NCBI RefSeq assembly: GCF_000702445.1
Contig: NZ_JNIF01000003.1
Span: forward strand, 1,984,001 to 2,048,000
Length of the DNA: 64,000 nucleotides
Direction: 5' to 3'
Origin: Bryobacter aggregatus MPL3
GTDB lineage: Bacteria; Acidobacteriota; Terriglobia; Bryobacterales; Bryobacteraceae
The notes beneath the pieces are model-generated. The model saw nothing but the letters and a program-made list of their open reading frames with translations, was not told where the DNA came from and made no database searches. Below, in pieces: positions 52,846 to 63,708 of this stretch (position 1 is the first letter of the stretch; every line of letters begins with the position of its first letter). A program made the translations under genes and the position numbers.

Positions 52846-54345
52846 ATGATTCGAGCCTGCTGTGTGCTTTTCGCGACACTTGCTGCCTGGGGACAGCCGA
52901 TTCCGGTGGAGAGTAACCGGTTACGCGCCCATATCCGCTTCCTTGCCAGCGACTTGCTCGAAGGCCGGAGCGTCGGTGTGCGAGGCGGACAACTGGCGAC
53001 CCAATACATTGCCTCCGCCTTGGAAGCGGCAGGCGCCAAGCCCGCTGGCGACCACCAGAGCTTCTTTCAGAATGTGCCGCTCACCGGGATTCTGGTGGAT
53101 TCCGGCGCCAAGCTCCGTGTGGGAACCAAGCAGATCCACTGGCGCACTCACTTTGTGGGAACGACGCAAACCCAGGAGGCGCATCTTGATTTCAATGCTC
53201 CTTTGGTCTTTGTGGGCCATGGGATCCATGCCCCGGAGTTCCAGTGGAATGACTACGAGGGTGTTGATGTGAAGGGCAAGATCGTCGTGCTGTTTACTGG
53301 CGAGCCGCCCAGCAACGATCCCGCCTTCTTTGGCGGCAAGGCGCTCACATATTACGGCCGCTGGACCTACAAGTTTGAGGAGGCCGCGCGGCAAGGTGCG
53401 GCAGGCGCGATCATCATCCACACGCCCGAGACGGCGAGCTATGCCTGGAGCGTGGTTGAGAATTCCTGGGGCCGTGAAGACATCCAGCTCCGGCGTGAGG
53501 CCGGGCAACCCGCACTCCGGCTCGCTGCCTGGATGCAGGCAGGAGCCGCACAGGAGTTGGGTTTCGATGTTCCTGCTCTGTTGGCGCGGGCCGACACCAA
53601 GGGCTTCCGGGCGGAGCCGTTCGGGCAGACGATGGCAGTATCGTTGCGCGCGACGATCCGGCAGATCGAGTCGCAGAATGTGGTGGCCCGGGTGGAGGGT
53701 TCCGATCCGGATGTGGCGGCGGAGACGATTCTCTACTCCTCCCATTGGGACCATCTGGGGGAAGCGGCAGCGGGCGCCGACCGCATCTTCAACGGAGCGG
53801 TGGACAATGCCACTGGCTGTGCGGCGCTGATCGAGATTGCCCGCTCCTGGGCGTCGCTCAGCCCGCGTCCGCGACGCAGTGCGTTGTTTGTCTTTGTGAC
53901 GGCGGAGGAGAGCGGACTGCGCGGGTCAGAATACTATGTCCGGCATCCGCTGGTGCCGCTGTCTGCCACTCGTTTGAACATCAACATCGACGCCATCGTT
54001 CCTGGTGGAAAACCGGAAGGGCTGATGGTGCATGGTAAGGGCACTCCCCAGTTGTGGAGTCTGGTGGAAGGGGCTTCCAAGCGCTATGGAGTGCCGCTGC
54101 GGGAAGACCCCCGGCCGGAGAGCGGCAGCGAGTTCCGCAGCGATCACTTCAGTTTCGTCCGCGCCGGAGTGGCCGCGTATTCACTCGTACCGGTGGGAGT
54201 GCCGGGCGCATTTTCAATGAACTATGGCGCCAAACACTACCACCAGCCCTCGGACGAATACTCACCCGATTGGGACATGACGTCGAATCAGATTCTCGCG
54301 AATCTGGCCTTGCTGCTGGGGGTGAATGCAGCTTCGTTGCCTTAG
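52846..54345 (+). CDS. Secreted M28 family zinc aminopeptidase with PA domain
   Basis: The 499-residue protein has a signal peptide (about residues 1-17). An inserted protease-associated domain lies at about 120-240. The M28 catalytic domain has the co-catalytic zinc ligands in SSHWDHLG, GAVDNATGCAAL, EESGLRGSEYY and, near the end, AKHYHQPSDEY. It should release N-terminal residues from peptides outside the cytoplasm. The stop shares TTAG with the next gene's stop. Confidence 0.94.
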   Translation: MIRACCVLFATLAAWGQPIPVESNRLRAHIRFLASDLLEGRSVGVRGGQLATQYIASALEAAGAKPAGDHQSFFQNVPLTGILVDSGAKLRVGTKQIHWRTHFVGTTQTQEAHLDFNAPLVFVGHGIHAPEFQWNDYEGVDVKGKIVVLFTGEPPSNDPAFFGGKALTYYGRWTYKFEEAARQGAAGAIIIHTPETASYAWSVVENSWGREDIQLRREAGQPALRLAAWMQAGAAQELGFDVPALLARADTKGFRAEPFGQTMAVSLRATIRQIESQNVVARVEGSDPDVAAETILYSSHWDHLGEAAAGADRIFNGAVDNATGCAALIEIARSWASLSPRPRRSALFVFVTAEESGLRGSEYYVRHPLVPLSATRLNINIDAIVPGGKPEGLMVHGKGTPQLWSLVEGASKRYGVPLREDPRPESGSEFRSDHFSFVRAGVAAYSLVPVGVPGAFSMNYGAKHYHQPSDEYSPDWDMTSNQILANLALLLGVNAASLP

Positions 54346-55031
54346 GCGGCGTCTTCTTCCTGGCTCAGCTGCTGGCGAATGGGGAAGTGCCGTGAAACCG
54401 TATTGCTCCGGCGGGGAAGCTCAATCAGTTTTGTGGTGGGGGCATGGTCTTCCTCCAGTTCGAGCTCCTCTTCTTCCTCCTCCTCCGTTCCTTCCGAGAG
54501 TGGCTCAAGGGTGCACAACTGTGAGGCGTGGACGCGGCGGATGTTCATGCCGCCAAAGTACTGATCGAGAGGGAACAGGGCATAGGGCTCCAGTTCGCGG
54601 AAGACTCGTCCTAACTGCTCTTGCAACTTATAGACGAGATGGAAGAAAGTACCGCGATCGAGATTCAGCTTGGTTGTGCAGAGTTTCCAGTCGGCTCCCA
54701 GCAGGAAATGGTAGCGGAAGAGCTGATACTCCTCCTGGTCGAGTGCACGCTTGCAGGTGAGCTCGAAATCCGCGATGAACTCTTCGTTGCGCCGCCCAAA
54801 GAGCCGATTGCCGCTCGGGCCATCGGTGCGCTCGATTGTTGCGGCGCTGGTTCTCCCGGCTTTCTCCAGGCAATGCCGGTAACGGGCATAACACGAACGA
54901 AAGATCGCCCGAAATACGCAGCCGCATGGCTTATCCAGTCCTCGAATTCGAGTCTTTCGGAGTCCTAAGCCTCGGCAGAATACGCACGATGCACTGGCTA
55001 AACCGATTGTTTCACTACGTGTCCATTCCAT
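54342..55031 (-). CDS. Conserved acidobacterial-type protein of unknown function (CGCVFRAIFR protein)
   Basis: The 229-residue product contains CGCVFRAIFRSCYARYRHC, NEEFIADFELTCKRAL, YHFLLGADWKLC, LDRGTFFHLVYKLQEQLGRVFRELEPYALFPLDQYF and then a strongly acidic run (EEEEEEELELEE). I recall very similar proteins from many acidobacterial genomes, without known function. The layout, a helical domain with an ADW...LDRGTFFH helix-turn-helix-like end, recalls sigma-factor region 4, but this is only a resemblance. The first 35 or so residues may not be coding. An AT-rich region lies upstream. Confidence 0.72.
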   Translation of the reverse strand: MEWTRSETIGLASASCVFCRGLGLRKTRIRGLDKPCGCVFRAIFRSCYARYRHCLEKAGRTSAATIERTDGPSGNRLFGRRNEEFIADFELTCKRALDQEEYQLFRYHFLLGADWKLCTTKLNLDRGTFFHLVYKLQEQLGRVFRELEPYALFPLDQYFGGMNIRRVHASQLCTLEPLSEGTEEEEEEELELEEDHAPTTKLIELPRRSNTVSRHFPIRQQLSQEEDAA

Positions 55032-55084
55032 GGGATTCAGTCCTTAATTCTGAGAGTACGAAGCGGCAGGTGCCTCTTCTCTAA

Positions 55085-55235
55085 GCGGTGTATGACTATA
55101 ATTATCCCATTTACGTGATAATTCAATGGTAATTTTCCTTAAAACTCCTTGATTTATCTAGAGGTCCTTGCATCTGATTGATGTAAAACGATTTGCTAGT
55201 TATTTGATATTTTTATTCGACTTATTTTATGGATT
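55085..55235. other. AT-rich intergenic region
   Basis: About 150 bp with roughly 70 percent A+T lie between the GT4 gene and the CGCVFRAIFR gene, in an otherwise GC-rich window. There is no ORF of note. It probably contains the promoter of the minus-strand gene at 54342-55031, or a binding site for a nucleoid-associated protein. Confidence 0.5.
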
Positions 55236-56423
55236 TTAGGATTTACGTTGCTGCCTGAGCTTATCCTGTGCGGCGTCCCGGTAGACTTCGAGCACGCTGT
55301 GGGCGGTCTGTTCCCAATGGAAGCTGCGCGACTGGATGTGGCCTCTGGCGATCAACTCCGTGCGCAGCTTCTCGTCGAGTAGGACGTCGCGGATGCCGCG
55401 GGCGATGTCGAAGACATTCTCCGGGTTCACCAGAACGGCTGCGTCGCCCACCACTTCGGGCAGAGAACTGGTGCCCGAGCAGACCACGGGTGTTCCGGAG
55501 GCCATCGCCTCCAGGGGCGGCATGCCGAAGCCCTCATAGAGGGAAGGGAAAACAAAGACTCGCGCGGCGGAATAAAAGATGCGCAGAGTATCAAACGGAA
55601 CGAAGCCAAAAAAGCGCACATAGGGCTCCATGCGCGTTTGAATCACCATGCGCCGCACTTGCGGGTGCTTCCACATCTCGTCGCCGATGATAATCAGGCG
55701 AAGGTCCTTGTAGAGGGGGTGGCCTTCAAGTTCGTTGCGCAGGACGGCAAAGGCCTCCACCAGCCGCGGGACATTCTTCTGGGGGCGCACGTTGCCAGCG
55801 TAGAGAAGGAAGGGGTAAGAGATCTGATAACGCTCGAGCGTCTTTTTGCGCTCCACTTCAAAGGCGGGACTGCCTGAGGTGGCCAGATGGGCGTGTTCGA
55901 GGAAATTGGGGTCTGGCGCCGAGTAGATCTGGCGAATGCGGCCTTGGGGCACCCGCAGGAGATCTTCGACGTCGCGCTGCGTCGATTTTGATACGGCAAT
56001 GATGCGATTGGCGCGCAGCAGGCTGCGCCGGAAGCGAAAGAGCCGGTACTGATGCCGCATCGAGTTGCCGTCCTGCTGTTGCTGCTCTGGAAAGAGCAGG
56101 CTGCTCATGTCGTGGATCGTGACGATATAAGGCTTTGGCATGAAGAGCGGAGCCGCATTCAGCGGGACGTGGCAGAGATCGGGCTCCAGCCGCCGGAGAA
56201 AGAGCGGAAAGCTGATCTGGTTGAGAAAGCCTGCGTCCGATCTTGGGAAAACTGCCCTTTTGAAATTGCAGGGCAGTTCGCCAAATTCCCGCAAGTCCTC
56301 TTTGCGCCCGGCGAGAATATATCGATTTTCCTCGTCGATGCGTGAGAGGGCGTGCACCATGTTGCGAATGTACGTGCCGATGCCGAAATCTCTGGCATGA
56401 CGGACGTCAATCGCGATGCGCAT
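55236..56423 (-). CDS. Glycosyltransferase family 4
   Basis: This GT-B glycosyltransferase of about 395 residues has MRIAIDVRHARDFGIGTYIR at the start, IVTIHDMSSLLFPEQQ, LLYAGNVRPQKN, and the donor motif FPSLYEGFGMPPLEAMASGTPVV. It is closely similar in layout to the GT4 enzymes of the operon at 30.9-34.3 kb, but stands apart, 8 nt after glyA. ATG 56423 is preferred to 56465 on homology. Confidence 0.93.
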   Translation of the reverse strand: MRIAIDVRHARDFGIGTYIRNMVHALSRIDEENRYILAGRKEDLREFGELPCNFKRAVFPRSDAGFLNQISFPLFLRRLEPDLCHVPLNAAPLFMPKPYIVTIHDMSSLLFPEQQQQDGNSMRHQYRLFRFRRSLLRANRIIAVSKSTQRDVEDLLRVPQGRIRQIYSAPDPNFLEHAHLATSGSPAFEVERKKTLERYQISYPFLLYAGNVRPQKNVPRLVEAFAVLRNELEGHPLYKDLRLIIIGDEMWKHPQVRRMVIQTRMEPYVRFFGFVPFDTLRIFYSAARVFVFPSLYEGFGMPPLEAMASGTPVVCSGTSSLPEVVGDAAVLVNPENVFDIARGIRDVLLDEKLRTELIARGHIQSRSFHWEQTAHSVLEVYRDAAQDKLRQQRKS

Positions 56424-56431
56424 CGGCGCGC

Positions 56432-57718
56432 CTAGACGGCGGTGGGGGTGGTGGCTTGTCTCCATGCGTATAGCGGAAATCCTTCCGTCAACGCATGCAC
56501 TTTTTTACGAACTTCGGCGCTGCGCTCTTCGCTCGCAGGCTCGGCGAGCACCTCGGCAATCAATGCCGCAACTTGTTCGAATTCCGCGTTTCCAAAGCCA
56601 CGGGTGGTTAAGGCCGCAGTGCCGAGACGAATGCCGCTGGGGTTCAGCGGCGGGTTCGTATCAAAGGGGATCGCGTTCTTGTTGACCGTGATGTGCGCGC
56701 GGTCGAGTGCTGCTTCGGCTTCCTTGCCCTTCAAGCCTTTGGAGAATACATCCATCAGGACAAGGTGAGAGTCTGTGCCACCGGAAATGATACGGTAGCC
56801 GTGCTTGGCCAATGCGCTGGCCAGCACCTTGGCATTGCTCAGGATGTTCTGCACGTAGACAGCGAAATCGGGCTGCATCGCTTCCAGGAAGCAGACGGCC
56901 TTGGCCGCAACAACGTGCATGAGCGGGCCGCCCTGGGTACCCGGGAAGACAGTACGGTCAATATCCTTGGCAAAGCGCTCTTCCGCGAGGATCAGGCCGC
57001 TGCGGGGCCCGCGCAGGGTCTTGTGCGTGGTGGAGGTGACGATGTGGGCGTGTTCGCAGGGGTTCGGGTAGCCGCCGCCGGCGACGAGACCGGAGTAATG
57101 CGCCATGTCGACGAGGAAGATGGCACCGACTGAATCGGCAATCTCACGCATCCGCTTGAAATCGATGATGCGGGGGTAGGCGCTGGCGCCGCCAATCAGC
57201 ATCTTCGGCTTGTGCTCATCGGCCAGACGGGCAAGCTCATCGTAATCGATCAACTCGGTGTCCTGGCGCACGCCGTAGGGGACGATCTTGTAGGTTTTGC
57301 CGGAGAAATTCAGGTGGTGGCCGTGGGTGAGATGGCCGCCATGGGACAGATTCATGCCGAGAATCGTGTCGCCCGGATTGATGACCGCCGCATACGCGGC
57401 CTGGTTCGCCTGGGAGCCGGAGTGCGGCTGCACGTTTGCGTACTGGGCGCCGAAGAGCTTTTTGGCGCGCTCGCGGGCCAGATTTTCAACCACGTCCGAG
57501 TGTTCGCAACCACCGTAATAGCGGCGGCCGGGATAGCCTTCGGCGTATTTGTTGGTGAAGATGCTGCCGGTGGCTTCGAGAATCGCCTCAGAGGTGAAGT
57601 TCTCGCTCGCGATCAGTTCGAGGAAGTCCTGCTGGCGTTCGGTTTCGTGGCGCAGTGCTTCTGCTACCTCGGGATCCACCTGCTGAAGGCTCCGCTCCAT
57701 ACGTACTGCGTCATTCAT
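56432..57718 (-). CDS. glyA: Serine hydroxymethyltransferase
   Basis: GlyA interconverts serine and glycine with tetrahydrofolate and PLP. The 428-residue protein has the family signatures: [12 protein letters not shown] at the start, [18 protein letters not shown], and the PLP Lys in [14 protein letters not shown]-like [13 protein letters not shown]. It follows an AAAGGTGAG ribosome-binding site and shares a 135-bp divergent regulatory region with proS. Confidence 0.98.
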   Translation of the reverse strand: MNDAVRMERSLQQVDPEVAEALRHETERQQDFLELIASENFTSEAILEATGSIFTNKYAEGYPGRRYYGGCEHSDVVENLARERAKKLFGAQYANVQPHSGSQANQAAYAAVINPGDTILGMNLSHGGHLTHGHHLNFSGKTYKIVPYGVRQDTELIDYDELARLADEHKPKMLIGGASAYPRIIDFKRMREIADSVGAIFLVDMAHYSGLVAGGGYPNPCEHAHIVTSTTHKTLRGPRSGLILAEERFAKDIDRTVFPGTQGGPLMHVVAAKAVCFLEAMQPDFAVYVQNILSNAKVLASALAKHGYRIISGGTDSHLVLMDVFSKGLKGKEAEAALDRAHITVNKNAIPFDTNPPLNPSGIRLGTAALTTRGFGNAEFEQVAALIAEVLAEPASEERSAEVRKKVHALTEGFPLYAWRQATTPTAV

Positions 57719-57779
57719 GATTTTGAACTCACCTTTCTAGGCAATGTGGGCCCGGCTTTTCCGCAAAGCTGCTCTCCAC

Positions 57780-57841
57780 TCTGGAAGGGGCAAAGAACCC
57801 ACAGTTTAGCATGCTAGACTCGTAAACTTACCCCTTCCAGA
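57780..57841. promoter_or_regulatory. Nested inverted repeats in the glyA/proS divergent region
   Basis: TCTGGAAGGGG (57780-57790) is an exact reverse complement of CCCCTTCCAGA (57831-57841). A second palindrome, TAGCATGCTA (57807-57816), sits almost at the same centre. The right arm ends 12 nt before the proS start codon. It may be an operator or an mRNA leader structure; no T-box consensus was found. Confidence 0.5.
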
Positions 57842-57853
57842 AGCGAGTTCCCC

Positions 57854-59566
57854 ATGTATTGGAGTCATCTTTTCATCCCCACCTTGCGGGAGGTCCCTGC
57901 CGACGCAGAGGTTGCCAGCCACCGCCTTCTTCTCCGTGCTGGTTATATCCGGCCGCTTGGCGCGGGCATCTACAACTACCTTTTCCTCGCCCAGCGCAGC
58001 ATCGCGAAGATTATGCGCATCATCCGCGAGGAGATGGAAGCGATCGGCGCGCAGGAGTTTCATCTGGCTGCGCTGAACCCTGCTGAAGTGTGGCAGGAGA
58101 GCGGCCGTTGGACCGGGATGGGACAGAACATGTTCCGTCTGAAGGATCGCTTCAATCGCGACCTTTGCCTCGGCATGACGCACGAAGAAGTCATGACCTC
58201 CATCGCGCGCGGCGAACTGCGCAGCTATAAGCAACTGCCGCAGATCTGGTACCAGATCCAGACGAAGTTCCGCGACGAGCCGCGTCCGAAGAGTGGCCTG
58301 CTACGTGTGCGCCAGTTCTTCATGAAGGACAGCTACTCCTTTGATATCGACGCCGCAGGCCTCGATCTGAGCTACGAGAAGCATCGCCAGGCCTATTGCC
58401 GGATCTTTGAGCGTTGCGGCATCGAGTTTCTGGTGGTGGATGCCGATTCGGGTGCGATGGGTGGTTCGGCGAGCCAGGAGTTCATGGTCGCAACCGATGC
58501 GGGCGAAGACTATGTCGTGCGCTGCAGGCAGACCGGCTATGCGGCGAATCTCGAGAAGGCCGTGTCGCGTCCCGCGCCGCTGGCTGCTCCCGATGACACA
58601 AGCGACGTGGCCCCGACTGAGATCCACACGCCGGGCTTTAAGACGATCGATGAAGTGAGCGCCTTTCTGCAGTTGCCTGCCACCTCGCTGATCAAGAGCG
58701 TGGTGGTGATTGCCGATTTCGGCAAGCAGCAGAAGCCGGTGCTGGCGTTGTTGCGCGGCGACCACCAGATGAGCGAGACAAAGTTTGTCGCGGCGGTGGG
58801 TTGCAAGGAATACCGTGCGGCGACGCCGGACGAGATTCGTGGGCTGTTTGGCGCCGATCCTGGGTCGCTTGGTCCGGTGAATGCGCCGAAGCTGCCGATC
58901 TATGCGGACTCCTCGCTCGAAGGCCGCCAGAACATGGTGGTGGGCGCCAACAAGGACGACTATCATCTGTCAAACGTGACGCCGGGCCGCGACTTCACCG
59001 CGAAGTTTGTGGACCTGCGCCAGGTGGCCGCCGGCGACACGGAAGTGGAGACCGGAGCGCCGCTCGAGATCGTCAAGACGATGGAGATCGGACACATCTT
59101 CAAGCTCGGCTACAAGTACTCGGACGCCATGGGGCTGACGGTGCTGAACTCCGAGGGCAAAGAAGTGAAGGTCATCATGGGTTCCTATGGCATTGGCGTC
59201 GAGCGTGTGCTCTGCGGCGCCGTAGAACTCTATAACGATGAGAACGGCATCTCGATGCCTGCCGCCATTGCTCCGTTTGAAGTCGTCGTGACGCCGGTCA
59301 ACGTCAGCGACGAAGCGCAGAAGCAGGCCGCTGTCGACATCTACAACCAGTTGAAGGCGCTGGGCGTCGACGTGTTGCTTGATGACCGCGACGAGCGTCC
59401 GGGCGTGAAGTTCAAGGACGCCGAACTGATCGGTATTCCTTGGCGCGTGACCGTGGGCAAGAAGCTGTCGCAGGGCATTCTCGAAGTGGTGGAACGCCGC
59501 ACGAGAACGACAAGCGAAGTGGCACTTACCGAAGTGCCGGCCTGGATCCAAGCGAAGTTGGTGTGA
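57854..59566 (+). CDS. proS: Prolyl-tRNA synthetase, bacterial type
   Basis: The 570-residue class II synthetase has motif 1 ([18 protein letters not shown]), motif 2 ([21 protein letters not shown]) and motif 3 ([11 protein letters not shown]). It also has an inserted editing domain (about residues 225-400, [12 protein letters not shown] with a YbaK-like core) that hydrolyses Ala-tRNAPro, and the C-terminal anticodon-binding domain ([20 protein letters not shown]). The aminotransferase gene starts inside its stop codon. Confidence 0.98.
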   Translation: MYWSHLFIPTLREVPADAEVASHRLLLRAGYIRPLGAGIYNYLFLAQRSIAKIMRIIREEMEAIGAQEFHLAALNPAEVWQESGRWTGMGQNMFRLKDRFNRDLCLGMTHEEVMTSIARGELRSYKQLPQIWYQIQTKFRDEPRPKSGLLRVRQFFMKDSYSFDIDAAGLDLSYEKHRQAYCRIFERCGIEFLVVDADSGAMGGSASQEFMVATDAGEDYVVRCRQTGYAANLEKAVSRPAPLAAPDDTSDVAPTEIHTPGFKTIDEVSAFLQLPATSLIKSVVVIADFGKQQKPVLALLRGDHQMSETKFVAAVGCKEYRAATPDEIRGLFGADPGSLGPVNAPKLPIYADSSLEGRQNMVVGANKDDYHLSNVTPGRDFTAKFVDLRQVAAGDTEVETGAPLEIVKTMEIGHIFKLGYKYSDAMGLTVLNSEGKEVKVIMGSYGIGVERVLCGAVELYNDENGISMPAAIAPFEVVVTPVNVSDEAQKQAAVDIYNQLKALGVDVLLDDRDERPGVKFKDAELIGIPWRVTVGKKLSQGILEVVERRTRTTSEVALTEVPAWIQAKLV

Positions 59567-60660
59567 TCGACTGGGCTGCAGTCCGGGCGCGCTTTCCTCT
59601 GACGGAGGGGCAAACGTATTTGAATACGGCGACCTTCGGATTGCAGTCCTCTGCTTCGATGGATGCGGTGCTGCGGCATCTGCAGCGGATCGGGCCGTTG
59701 CTCGAATCGTTTGCCGATTTGGACCGGGTGCGTGGCAAGATTGCCGCGTTGCTGGGTGCCTCGGCTGATGACATTGCGTTTTGTCCCAGTACGGCACATG
59801 GCTTGTCGCTGCTGCTGAGGGGCATCGACTGGAAGCCCGGCGATCGCGTGATCAGCTTCGACAATGAGTTCCCAGACCTGCTATATGGTGCAAGCTGGCT
59901 GGCAGCTCAGGGTGTCGAGTTTGTCAAAATTCCTATCGGTGATTTGGATGCGCATCTGGATGCGCGTGTGCGATTGGTGATGATCAGCGCGCTGAACTAT
60001 ACGAGTGGTCTGCGTGCGCCGCTGGTAGCGTTGCGCGTCAAGCTGGATGCCGTAGGTGCGCTGCTCTATGTTGATGGCACGCAAGGCTGCGGCGCCCTTT
60101 CGCTCGATGTTCGGGAGTTTCAGCCCGATTTGCTGGCGGTGCACGGCTACAAGTGGATGCTGTCGCCTACCGGAGCCGGCTTTGTCTATGTGCGCCCGAG
60201 TACGCGGGAGTGGCTGCCGCCGAATATCATCGGGTGGCGCTCGCATGTGGGCTGGCGCGATTTTGCGAAGCTGCATGAGGGCGTACCGCAGTTGTCTGCT
60301 GCCGCTGAACGCTATGAGGGGGGCATGCCTGCCTTGCCGTTGTATTACGCCATGGAGCAGAGCCTTAACCTGATGCTGGAACTGGGACCTGGGGCGATCG
60401 AGCAGCGAGTGCTGGCATTGTCGGAGAGGTTGCGGGCTGGGGTGATCGCGCTCGGTGGGAGCGTCGCCCATGAGAACACGCCATTGCTGGCTTGCCGCTT
60501 TCCGGGGCGCGATGCCAGCGATCTGGTGCAGGCTCTTGCGGCGCAGAAGATTGTGGTGGCGGCGCGCCAGGGGATGTTGCGGGTGAGCATTCATCTCTAT
60601 AACAACGAAGACGACATCGAGCACTTTCTGCGCGTCATGCGCGAGTTGTTGCCGGCCTGA
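59563..60660 (+). CDS. Aminotransferase class V family protein
   Basis: This PLP enzyme of about 365 residues has the class V (NifS/SufS/kynureninase) pattern: [51 protein letters not shown], and the PLP Lys in [18 protein letters not shown]. No active-site Cys loop for cysteine desulfuration was seen, so an epimerase-, lyase- or transaminase-type reaction is more likely. It starts at GTG 59563, whose GTGA overlaps the proS stop, so translation is coupled. Confidence 0.86.
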   Translation: MIDWAAVRARFPLTEGQTYLNTATFGLQSSASMDAVLRHLQRIGPLLESFADLDRVRGKIAALLGASADDIAFCPSTAHGLSLLLRGIDWKPGDRVISFDNEFPDLLYGASWLAAQGVEFVKIPIGDLDAHLDARVRLVMISALNYTSGLRAPLVALRVKLDAVGALLYVDGTQGCGALSLDVREFQPDLLAVHGYKWMLSPTGAGFVYVRPSTREWLPPNIIGWRSHVGWRDFAKLHEGVPQLSAAAERYEGGMPALPLYYAMEQSLNLMLELGPGAIEQRVLALSERLRAGVIALGGSVAHENTPLLACRFPGRDASDLVQALAAQKIVVAARQGMLRVSIHLYNNEDDIEHFLRVMRELLPA

Positions 60661-60722
60661 TCGTCTGTTTTGAACGCGCCTTTGTCACGAATTGGTTTGC
60701 TTCTGCTACTTTGATTGCAGAA

Positions 60723-61723
<1,001 letters not shown>

Positions 61724-62043
61724 CCGATTCCTAGATCAAGCGACCAACCCAGTTCGGGGCTTCGATCTACTTTGGCGCAATGGAGAGCCGAGAAGCGAAA
61801 ACATGGGCATGATCAGATGAAGAAGACGCACCAGCGATCCAGGGGCTGGTCATACGAAGAGATGGAGCGAGTTGTTGTTCTTCGCCGTTTGGAAGTGTTT
61901 GGGAATCTCGACTGCCGCCATCACAGCAATGAAAAAATATTGCTTTCGTCGAGCGCCAAAGATTACTCGCAATTCTGAGAGCACTCATTGCAGACGTCTT
62001 GAGTTTGCCCTCGATTGTGAGCGAAGCGGCGTTCTGCATTCCG
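61724..62043. other. Non-coding or degenerate stretch
   Basis: Several short open frames occur on both strands, but none shows family motifs, a plausible ribosome-binding site or a signal peptide. The region may be a decayed remnant next to the GIY-YIG gene. Confidence 0.5.
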
Positions 62044-63108
62044 CTAGTCTAGGCTCGCTTGCAAAGTCCGTGTTGCATAATCCCGGCCGAGAATGATCCA
62101 GTCCTCTTGTTTGGTTGCCGGGCGATCGAGTTGATTGCGAAGTAAGCCTGGCGGATGCAGTTTTTCAGCGGGCAAGAATTGCTCATATCCGAGTTCGATC
62201 AGTGTCTCAATCAGGTCGCAGTGACGGACTCCGGCTGCATGCATCGAGCGTGGATTCAATTCGAGCAGGATCGAGGGCTGGTGTTGCCGGACGAAGTTGC
62301 GGGCACCTCTCAGGAAGCGGAGTTCGCTGCCCTCAATGTCGAGTTTCATCAGGACGCGGCCAGGTAGGACGCGATCTTTCAGCACGTCATCGGCCCGGCG
62401 GATTGGCACTCTCTCGGACTTGTGTCTCGAGATCGCTGAGGCGCCTTCGAAGAGCCCGGCCGAGCCGCTGCTCGCGAGTGGAATGAATAAGTCGGCCTCC
62501 GACTCGTTGTCTCCGAATGCGAGTTGATGGACTTCGAAAGACGTCCCGCTCTTCTCGAGGGAAAGGCGTACGGCCGCTGCAAGGCGGGGTTGGGGCTCGA
62601 CTGCAATCAACTTGCCGCTAGAGCCGATGAGTGAGGCGGCCGCGACAGAGCAGGTTCCATGATTCGCCCCGATATCGAGGAAGCTATCGCCTGGACCGAT
62701 GAAGCTCGCAAAGAGCTTTGTCCATCGATGCAGTTCTGAGGGGATGACCAGGAATCGAGGATCCTGGAGGTCAAGATAGACCACCCTGTCGTCGATGGAA
62801 AGAGGCCATAGTTCCGTGACTCTCCAGCCGGCGGTGATGGTGTTCAGGAGCAACTGTGCGCCCACGGGCTCGCAATCTTGGGCAATGCAAAATCGAGCAA
62901 AGAATTGATAGGGAGTGGGGAGTTGCCGAACGTAGTCCGGCCGCTGGAGCCAGGCCAAGGTATCTCTCTTAAAGAGCCAGGATCCAGGACTCTCGAATAG
63001 CCCCTCGTGCAGCCAGCGCAGACCCGGGAATGCTGAGAGGATGTTTCGCCAGGAACTACTTCTTGCTAGTTTCTGTCCCTTGTGCTCCCCGCGATTCTTG
63101 TGATGCAT
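62044..63108 (-). CDS. FkbM family SAM-dependent methyltransferase
   Basis: The protein of about 354 residues has the FkbM methyltransferase core: the SAM-binding loop FLDIGANHGTCSVAA, IAVEPQPRLAAAVR, and LMKLDIEGSELRFLRGA as the family signature. About 120 N-terminal residues precede the core and are not recognised. Family members O-methylate sugars or small molecules. It follows purN by 21 nt and is likely co-transcribed with purM-purN, a loose link only. Confidence 0.92.
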   Translation of the reverse strand: MHHKNRGEHKGQKLARSSSWRNILSAFPGLRWLHEGLFESPGSWLFKRDTLAWLQRPDYVRQLPTPYQFFARFCIAQDCEPVGAQLLLNTITAGWRVTELWPLSIDDRVVYLDLQDPRFLVIPSELHRWTKLFASFIGPGDSFLDIGANHGTCSVAAASLIGSSGKLIAVEPQPRLAAAVRLSLEKSGTSFEVHQLAFGDNESEADLFIPLASSGSAGLFEGASAISRHKSERVPIRRADDVLKDRVLPGRVLMKLDIEGSELRFLRGARNFVRQHQPSILLELNPRSMHAAGVRHCDLIETLIELGYEQFLPAEKLHPPGLLRNQLDRPATKQEDWIILGRDYATRTLQASLD

Positions 63109-63129
63109 GCCAGGTGACGCAAGAAGATG

Positions 63130-63708
63130 CTATGACTCTGACTTTGAGAGAGTGGCTAGCGCCATCGCGATGGCCTTGGGATAAAGAAGATGTTCCTGCT
63201 CGAGAATCTTCGCGCTGAGCGTCTGAGCTGTGTCCTCTGGGAGAACTTCTACAGATGCTTGGGCGATGATCTTGCCGCTGTCGAGCCCTTCATCGACGTA
63301 GTGCACGGTGCAGCCCGCGATTTTGACGCCGTAATCGAAGGCTTGAGTTTGCGCATCAAGGCCCGGGAAGGCGGGCAGCAGCGACGGGTGGATGTTGACG
63401 ATACGGTTGCGATAGGCGTCGACAAACTCGGGGCTGAGCAGGCGCATGTAGCCCGCCAGACAAACCAGATCGACTTTATTCGTTCGCAGGATCTCGAGGA
63501 CGCGGCGGTCGAAGTCCACTCGCTTTACGCCCTTTGAATCGAGCGCAAAAATTTGCAGCCCTTTTGAGACCGCAAAGGTGAGCCCAGGGGCGTCCGGAAC
63601 ATTCGAGATGACACAGGCGATCTCTGCCTGGAGGCTGCCGCTTTCGACAGCCCGGTAGATGGCCTGAAAGTTCGATCCGCGACCACTCAGCAAGATCCCG
63701 AGGCGCAT
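63130..63708 (-). CDS. purN: Phosphoribosylglycinamide formyltransferase
   Basis: PurN formylates GAR with 10-formyl-THF in IMP synthesis. The 192-residue protein has LLSGRGSNFQAI at the start, the catalytic NIHPSLLPAF (Asn/His) and the DEGLDSGKII Asp region. The ATG shares one nucleotide with the purM stop (TGATG), so the two are translationally coupled. The open frame further upstream is only the antisense-shifted part of purM. Confidence 0.97.
   Translation of the reverse strand: MRLGILLSGRGSNFQAIYRAVESGSLQAEIACVISNVPDAPGLTFAVSKGLQIFALDSKGVKRVDFDRRVLEILRTNKVDLVCLAGYMRLLSPEFVDAYRNRIVNIHPSLLPAFPGLDAQTQAFDYGVKIAGCTVHYVDEGLDSGKIIAQASVEVLPEDTAQTLSAKILEQEHLLYPKAIAMALATLSKSES

Noticed and set aside
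57719-57853. T-box or glycine riboswitch in the glyA/proS region
   Set aside because: No TGGNACCGCG-type T-box sequence and no tandem glycine-aptamer core were found. Only the inverted repeats are reported.
61767-62039. Minus-strand open frame of 90 codons after the GIY-YIG gene
   Set aside because: It has no motif, no ribosome-binding site and no similarity that I can recognise. It is left as non-coding.
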